Positions 4,603 through 7,775 of a DNA stretch of 7,775 nt are shown here, piece by piece; the first letter of the stretch is position 1; each line of letters starts with the position of its first letter. The stretch comes from JBBQBM01 sp038317375 (GTDB lineage: Bacteria > Patescibacteriota > Saccharimonadia > Saccharimonadales > JAGQMS01). Where the stretch lies: the NCBI GenBank assembly GCA_038317375.1, contig JBBQBM010000030.1, positions 1 through 7,775 on the forward strand. Direction: 5' to 3'. The notes beneath the pieces were generated by a model, which saw only the letters and a list, made by a program, of their open reading frames with translations, made no database searches and was not told the DNA's origin. The position numbers and the translations under genes are program-made.

Positions 4603-5559
4603 ATGAAAGAAGTTAAGAAGGTTACAACTAAAAAGAAAAAAGAAGAGGTAAGTGATGGGAATATTAAAGAAAATGTTACAGATACGCTTCCAACAACTCA
4701 AGAAGTTGCCACCGAAGAAGTAACGTCAAAGCCACTTGCAAAAAAAGGCAAGCGTAGCGCAAAATCTGTCGCTGAAACTGAAGAAAAAGTAGCTAAAGAA
4801 GAGCGTAAGGCTGATTCAGAAGAAAAAGCCAATAAGCCAAAAGTAGCCGTCAAACCTGCCCGTACTCGTGAAGAACGAGCTGGTAAGAAGTACCGAGAAG
4901 TTGCAAAACTACTCGAGAAAGACAAAGAATATAACCTTAAAGAAGCTGTGGAACTCGCGCTTAAAACATCTACCACTAAGTTCGATTCGACAGTTGAACT
5001 ACATGTAAACCTCAACGTCGACCCTAAACAGGCTGATCAGAACCTGCGAGACAACCTTGTGTTGCCTGCTGGAACAGGAAAAGCTGTTAGAGTTGCTGTG
5101 TTCGCAGAACCAGACGAAGCTAAGGCGGCAACAGCAGCCGGTGCTGACATTGCCGGTAGCGACGAATTCTTGCAACAGCTTGAGAAAAATATCATCAATT
5201 TCGATCTGTTGATTACGCTCCCAATGATGATGCCTAAACTTGCTAAATACGCCAAGACTCTTGGCCCTAAAGGTCTAATGCCAAACCCTAAGAGCGGAAC
5301 GGTCACAACTAACGTAGTGAAGGCAGTCGAGCAAGCTAAAGCTGGTCGACTTGAGTATAGAGTTGATAGCACTGGAATCGTTCATTCGGGAATCGGTAAA
5401 GTAAGCTTTGGACCAGAGAAAATCTTACAAAACGTCGAGGCAGTTCTTGGCAGTATTAAGAACAACAAACCAGCTAGCGTAAAAACAGCACTAATCAAGT
5501 CGGTTCATCTAACAACTAGCATGGGCCCATCTGTTAGAGTTGCACTAAGCGAACTGTAG
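4603..5559 (+). CDS. rplA: 50S ribosomal protein L1 with long N-terminal extension
   Basis: L1 forms the mobile stalk at the E site of the large subunit, helps release deacylated tRNA, and represses its own mRNA. The core begins near residue 94 with GKKYREVAKLLEKDKEYNLKEA and continues to the end, 225 residues, the usual full L1 size. The diagnostic TLGPKGLMPNPKSGTV lies at 219-234, and the end (SVHLTTSMGPSVRVALSEL) is typical. Residues 1-93 are additional: almost only Lys, Glu, Ala, Thr, Ser and Val, low-complexity and probably disordered, with no identifiable domain. Starting at the core is not supported: there is no Met or ribosome binding site near residue 94. In contrast, ATG 4603 has AAAGGAG at 4592-4598, 4 bases upstream, and the L1 operator before it. 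The start is therefore 4603. rplJ-rplL do not follow. Confidence 0.96.
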   Translation: MKEVKKVTTKKKKEEVSDGNIKENVTDTLPTTQEVATEEVTSKPLAKKGKRSAKSVAETEEKVAKEERKADSEEKANKPKVAVKPARTREERAGKKYREVAKLLEKDKEYNLKEAVELALKTSTTKFDSTVELHVNLNVDPKQADQNLRDNLVLPAGTGKAVRVAVFAEPDEAKAATAAGADIAGSDEFLQQLEKNIINFDLLITLPMMMPKLAKYAKTLGPKGLMPNPKSGTVTTNVVKAVEQAKAGRLEYRVDSTGIVHSGIGKVSFGPEKILQNVEAVLGSIKNNKPASVKTALIKSVHLTTSMGPSVRVALSEL

Positions 5560-5578
5560 GTTTAAAATAGCGATAAGA

Positions 5579-5607
5579 GGTCGGTCATTTATGCGACCGA
5601 TTTCATT
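5579..5607 (+). terminator. Probable intrinsic terminator of the rplK-rplA unit
   Basis: TCGGTC 5581-5586 pairs with GACCGA 5595-5600 around an 8-base loop (5587-5594). Two more G-T wobble pairs extend the stem outward (5579-5580 with 5601-5602). The 3' arm runs into TTTCATT, a short and interrupted T-run. The position, 20 bases after the rplA stop and before an unrelated small gene, fits a terminator. The imperfect T-tract lowers confidence. Confidence 0.55.
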
Positions 5608-5615
5608 ACTCCAAT

Positions 5616-5741
5616 ATGAAAAAAACATTACTAGTTGGTTTATCGGTTGCACTTCTTGGCGCTGGCGCTGCATTCTTCATCATCAGTAGCAGCGACAATC
5701 CTAAAGCACCAGATAACCTATCACAATCTTCAACACGTTAG
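5616..5741 (+). CDS. Putative 41-aa single-pass membrane peptide
   Basis: ATG 5616 to TAG 5739-5741 encodes 41 residues. It starts MKKT, then has an uninterrupted hydrophobic stretch at about residues 5-23 (LLVGLSVALLGAGAAFFII) and a short polar tail containing SSSDNPKAPDN. This is a textbook small membrane anchor, or a signal-peptide-like segment, with the basic N-terminus inside. There is no cysteine, so it is not a lipoprotein. No clear signal peptidase site can be named. It lies alone between the rplA terminator and thyX. No Shine-Dalgarno sequence or strong promoter precedes it, so it may be leaderless or not expressed. The coding call rests on the hydrophobicity pattern and the KK start. 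Confidence 0.5.
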   Translation: MKKTLLVGLSVALLGAGAAFFIISSSDNPKAPDNLSQSSTR

Positions 5742-5836
5742 ATTTTAGTTGTTAATAACACTGCGTAAGATAGTTGCTTATGCTTGTATTTTGTTTCCTG
5801 ACTAAAGTAAACTACTCGTAAAGCAAAAGGGGTAGC

Positions 5837-7534
5837 ATGGCAGAGAAAATACAAACAGAAGTAGATTTATTTGACGAAAATAGGTTCGAGTTAGGCCGGA
5901 CAGAAGCTGATGAAACTGGCGTTCGAACATTTAGCCTTACCGACGACAAGACCGGCATAACCATGACCTTCCCGGAGCCTAACGTAGAACTAGACTACGC
6001 CACAACGGTAGCTTGGCTAGGGGCGAATACATCGCGCAACGGGAAGACCTTTGGAGAATGTTTCGAGGATATTCATGAGTCGCTAACCATGGATGCAACC
6101 GGTATAGCCGATAAATTTGGTGGCGTAGTTGCAAATTATGGCCACGCGTCTGTAGGTGACATGGCAGTGTTGCCACTTCTTGTCGACAATCTACCGGCCT
6201 CGCTTGCTTATAGATTCTTCAACAGTACTAGTGTTGGAGCTGGGCAGGAATGGTCTACTAGATACGGTAAGAAGGACGAGTTTGGCCTTCCACCAATCGA
6301 GGAGATTATCGGCGAATCCGATCCGATACTATCGGCCGACTGGCAATCAATTCAAGATAGCATGACTGTCGCTTATAATGACTTTTATACTTCTCTCAGA
6401 TCAGATTTAGATGTTTTTCTTAACAAAAACGGCATTGATACTGCAGACGCAAAGTCACAGGGCACCCTAAACGCCAGAACCCTAGACGTTGCTCGAATGT
6501 TCTTACCTGTTGGCGTCAAGACAAAACTAGCGTATGTAGACAGTGTTCGTGACTGGGTAAGAATATCAGGCACGCTCCGGCAAAGCTCCGACCCTTACAC
6601 CAGAGCTTTCGGCGAACAAATCACTGCCATGCTTCTACTGGACAAACGAGAGGGTGCTACAGATGTTAGCCTGCACTTAGAGAAATTTGCAAAATATGCT
6701 GAAGGCTCTGACGTCGCTACTAAGTCCGTTCGCAGCGTCGGTGAGCTAGTACTCAAAGACTTAACGCTTCCATATCGCAATCGCGGTTGTTATATGCCGA
6801 ACGATGTATCTAATGTCGAGCTGACTCACGATAGTCGCTTTAGGCACCAGAGTCAAACAGCTTTCTATAACGCAGTACTTGGTTTAAGGCCTGATCTAGA
6901 TAGGGAGTTTTTGATAGCAAAGGTTGCTGGCTTAACGGATGAAGACCTGGCATTTATTAGTAACAGTGCTTTCGCTGGCCACAATCACCACGAACCAATG
7001 CACCCGGCATTTGACCTGCGCGGAACGGCCATTACTTATGAGACTTCATTAGCCTACCTTAGAGATATAAACCGACACCGTTCTTTTGGCCGGCACGTTC
7101 TTTGGTTTAGCTCTGAGGATAAGCCGATGTCGATAATAGGCAATGGCTTTACCGACAACTTTGCGATGGCTAACGCCGAATATTGGCAGGCGAAGCAAGA
7201 ACGATTTAGACGTCGACAAAATGATATCTTCACAGACATCTGCACACTAACTGACATGGTGACAAACCGTTACGGAGCTAATGTCGGCAACTCCGTTTTA
7301 ACTCATATTCTCCCACTTGGGGCTCAAATGACTATGGTGCTTAGCGCCTCGATTGCGCAGTGGAACTATATGACCAGCCTACGGGTTGGTATGGGCGGCG
7401 ATTTTGGATACAGAGAAGATGTTTGGAACATGCTCGAACTCCTCCGACAGAACGATCCTGGGCTTACTGGTATGTCTTCGCATTTAGTCAAGCCAGATGT
7501 TAACAACCCTGAACAGATTATGGGAAGAAGTTAA
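5837..7534 (+). CDS. thyX: Tandem ThyX-like protein: FAD-dependent thymidylate synthase, double-domain form
   Basis: ThyX methylates dUMP to dTMP using FAD, NADPH and methylenetetrahydrofolate. A normal ThyX is about 210-250 aa and forms a tetramer. This protein is 565 aa and appears to be two ThyX-like halves. N-half: YGHAS (101-105), YRFFNSTS (125-132), QEWSTRY (137-143), then ARMFLPVGVKTK (219-230) and SVRDWVRISGTLRQ (236-249), equivalent to the ThyX C-terminal helix with its substrate-contacting Arg. C-half: GHNHHEPMHP (381-390), YLRDINRHRSFGRH (407-420), LPLGAQ (492-497) and SLRVGMGGDFGYRED (514-528). The catalytic RHR triplet is present only in the C-half (413-415), and the E-x-S-x-R-Y part only in the N-half. 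ATG 5837 has AAAGGGG at 5826-5832, 4 bases upstream. The kinase-like tmk gene starts right after the stop, which supports a thymidylate role. Confidence 0.8.
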   Translation: MAEKIQTEVDLFDENRFELGRTEADETGVRTFSLTDDKTGITMTFPEPNVELDYATTVAWLGANTSRNGKTFGECFEDIHESLTMDATGIADKFGGVVANYGHASVGDMAVLPLLVDNLPASLAYRFFNSTSVGAGQEWSTRYGKKDEFGLPPIEEIIGESDPILSADWQSIQDSMTVAYNDFYTSLRSDLDVFLNKNGIDTADAKSQGTLNARTLDVARMFLPVGVKTKLAYVDSVRDWVRISGTLRQSSDPYTRAFGEQITAMLLLDKREGATDVSLHLEKFAKYAEGSDVATKSVRSVGELVLKDLTLPYRNRGCYMPNDVSNVELTHDSRFRHQSQTAFYNAVLGLRPDLDREFLIAKVAGLTDEDLAFISNSAFAGHNHHEPMHPAFDLRGTAITYETSLAYLRDINRHRSFGRHVLWFSSEDKPMSIIGNGFTDNFAMANAEYWQAKQERFRRRQNDIFTDICTLTDMVTNRYGANVGNSVLTHILPLGAQMTMVLSASIAQWNYMTSLRVGMGGDFGYREDVWNMLELLRQNDPGLTGMSSHLVKPDVNNPEQIMGRS

Positions 7535-7775
7535 GTGAAAAAACGCGGAGCTTATGTCACTCTAGACGGCCCTGATGGAGTAAGAAAATCCCTTCAGGCT
7601 GAGAGGCTAGCTCAAGCTTCACTTAGCCGCTTGACGCGAGAACCGGGCGGTCATATCCACGAAATTAGAAAAATACTTTTAGACCCACTTGTTGAACTAA
7701 CGCCAGAAGCCGAGGTATTACTTTTTAGCGCTGATCGAAACATTACACTAAGGCGTATTGTCGAGCCGGCCCTTG
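7535..7775 (+). CDS. tmk: dTMP kinase-like protein, 5' part, with atypical P-loop
   Basis: Thymidylate kinase phosphorylates dTMP to dTDP. The window holds 80 codons and one base, and the gene runs off the right edge. The family is recognised from TREPGG (34-39), EIRKILLD (43-50), EAEVLLFSADR (58-68) and IVEPAL (75-80), in the correct order and spacing. The Walker A region reads DGPDGVRKSLQ (11-21), where the family has G-x-D-G-[AS]-G-K-[ST]-T. The glycine before the lysine is Arg (R17), and the final Thr is Leu (L20). Only 15 residues separate K18 from T34, against 21 in E. coli Tmk as I recall it. DRN replaces the common DR[YHA] stretch. The start is GTG 7535, directly after the thyX TAA, with GGGAAG at 7522-7527. 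It may be divergent, inactive, or altered by sequence error. The 3' part is needed to judge. Confidence 0.8.
   Translation, partial: MKKRGAYVTLDGPDGVRKSLQAERLAQASLSRLTREPGGHIHEIRKILLDPLVELTPEAEVLLFSADRNITLRRIVEPAL

Noticed and set aside
5604..5609. CATTAC as a -10 element giving a leaderless start for the 41-aa peptide
   Set aside because: Poor match to TATAAT, no TG extension and no -35 hexamer. It also overlaps the rplA terminator.
5784..5813. Possible thyX promoter, TTGTAT and TAAACT with an 18-base spacer
   Set aside because: Each hexamer matches consensus at only four positions, and several alternatives of equal quality exist in this AT-rich gap.

Overview
The window looks like chromosomal DNA from a small-genome bacterium. 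My best guess is Patescibacteria (Candidate Phyla Radiation), possibly Saccharibacteria. The guess rests on short intergenic gaps, several small orphan proteins slotted among translation genes, a fused double ThyX, and probable leaderless promoters. The genetic code appears standard: secE ends in TGA exactly where the protein should end, which argues against the UGA-recoding Gracilibacteria and Absconditabacteria. The phylum assignment is an inference, because there is no rRNA or other marker here that I can compare.

Left part (1-2140), all on the + strand. It holds the 3' end of a small, probably membrane-anchored protein, then a P-loop kinase-like ATPase (362-1027) starting at or next to its predicted transcription start. 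A YgjP/WLM-type zinc metalloprotease (1030-1719, TTG start) follows 2 nt later. A lone 125-aa orphan (1763-2140) has its own strong promoter.

Central part (2141-5602) is the protein export, transcription and translation block: secE, nusG, an 88-aa four-cysteine orphan, rplK (L11), two orphan genes, then rplA (L1). secE-nusG are coupled by an ATGA overlap. They lie behind a promoter that is followed at once by a perfect terminator-like hairpin, a candidate attenuator. In many bacteria rplK and rplA are adjacent. Here two unknown genes of 116 and 70 codons separate them. The hairpin just before the rplA ribosome binding site copies the L1-binding element of 23S rRNA, so L1 very probably represses its own translation there. 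Both SecE and L1 carry long charged N-terminal extensions.

Right part (5616-7775). A 41-codon membrane peptide gene sits between rplA and a thymidylate module. The module is a 565-aa protein made of two ThyX-like halves followed directly by the start of a dTMP kinase-like gene (tmk), cut by the window edge. ThyX would make dTMP and Tmk would phosphorylate it to dTDP. Each ThyX half has kept a different part of the usual active-site motif. The Tmk P-loop lacks a nearly invariant glycine, and the stretch after it is short. These are the most unusual features of the window.

No tRNA, rRNA, CRISPR array, insertion sequence or phage gene was recognised. No stretch longer than 300 bases lacks a gene.
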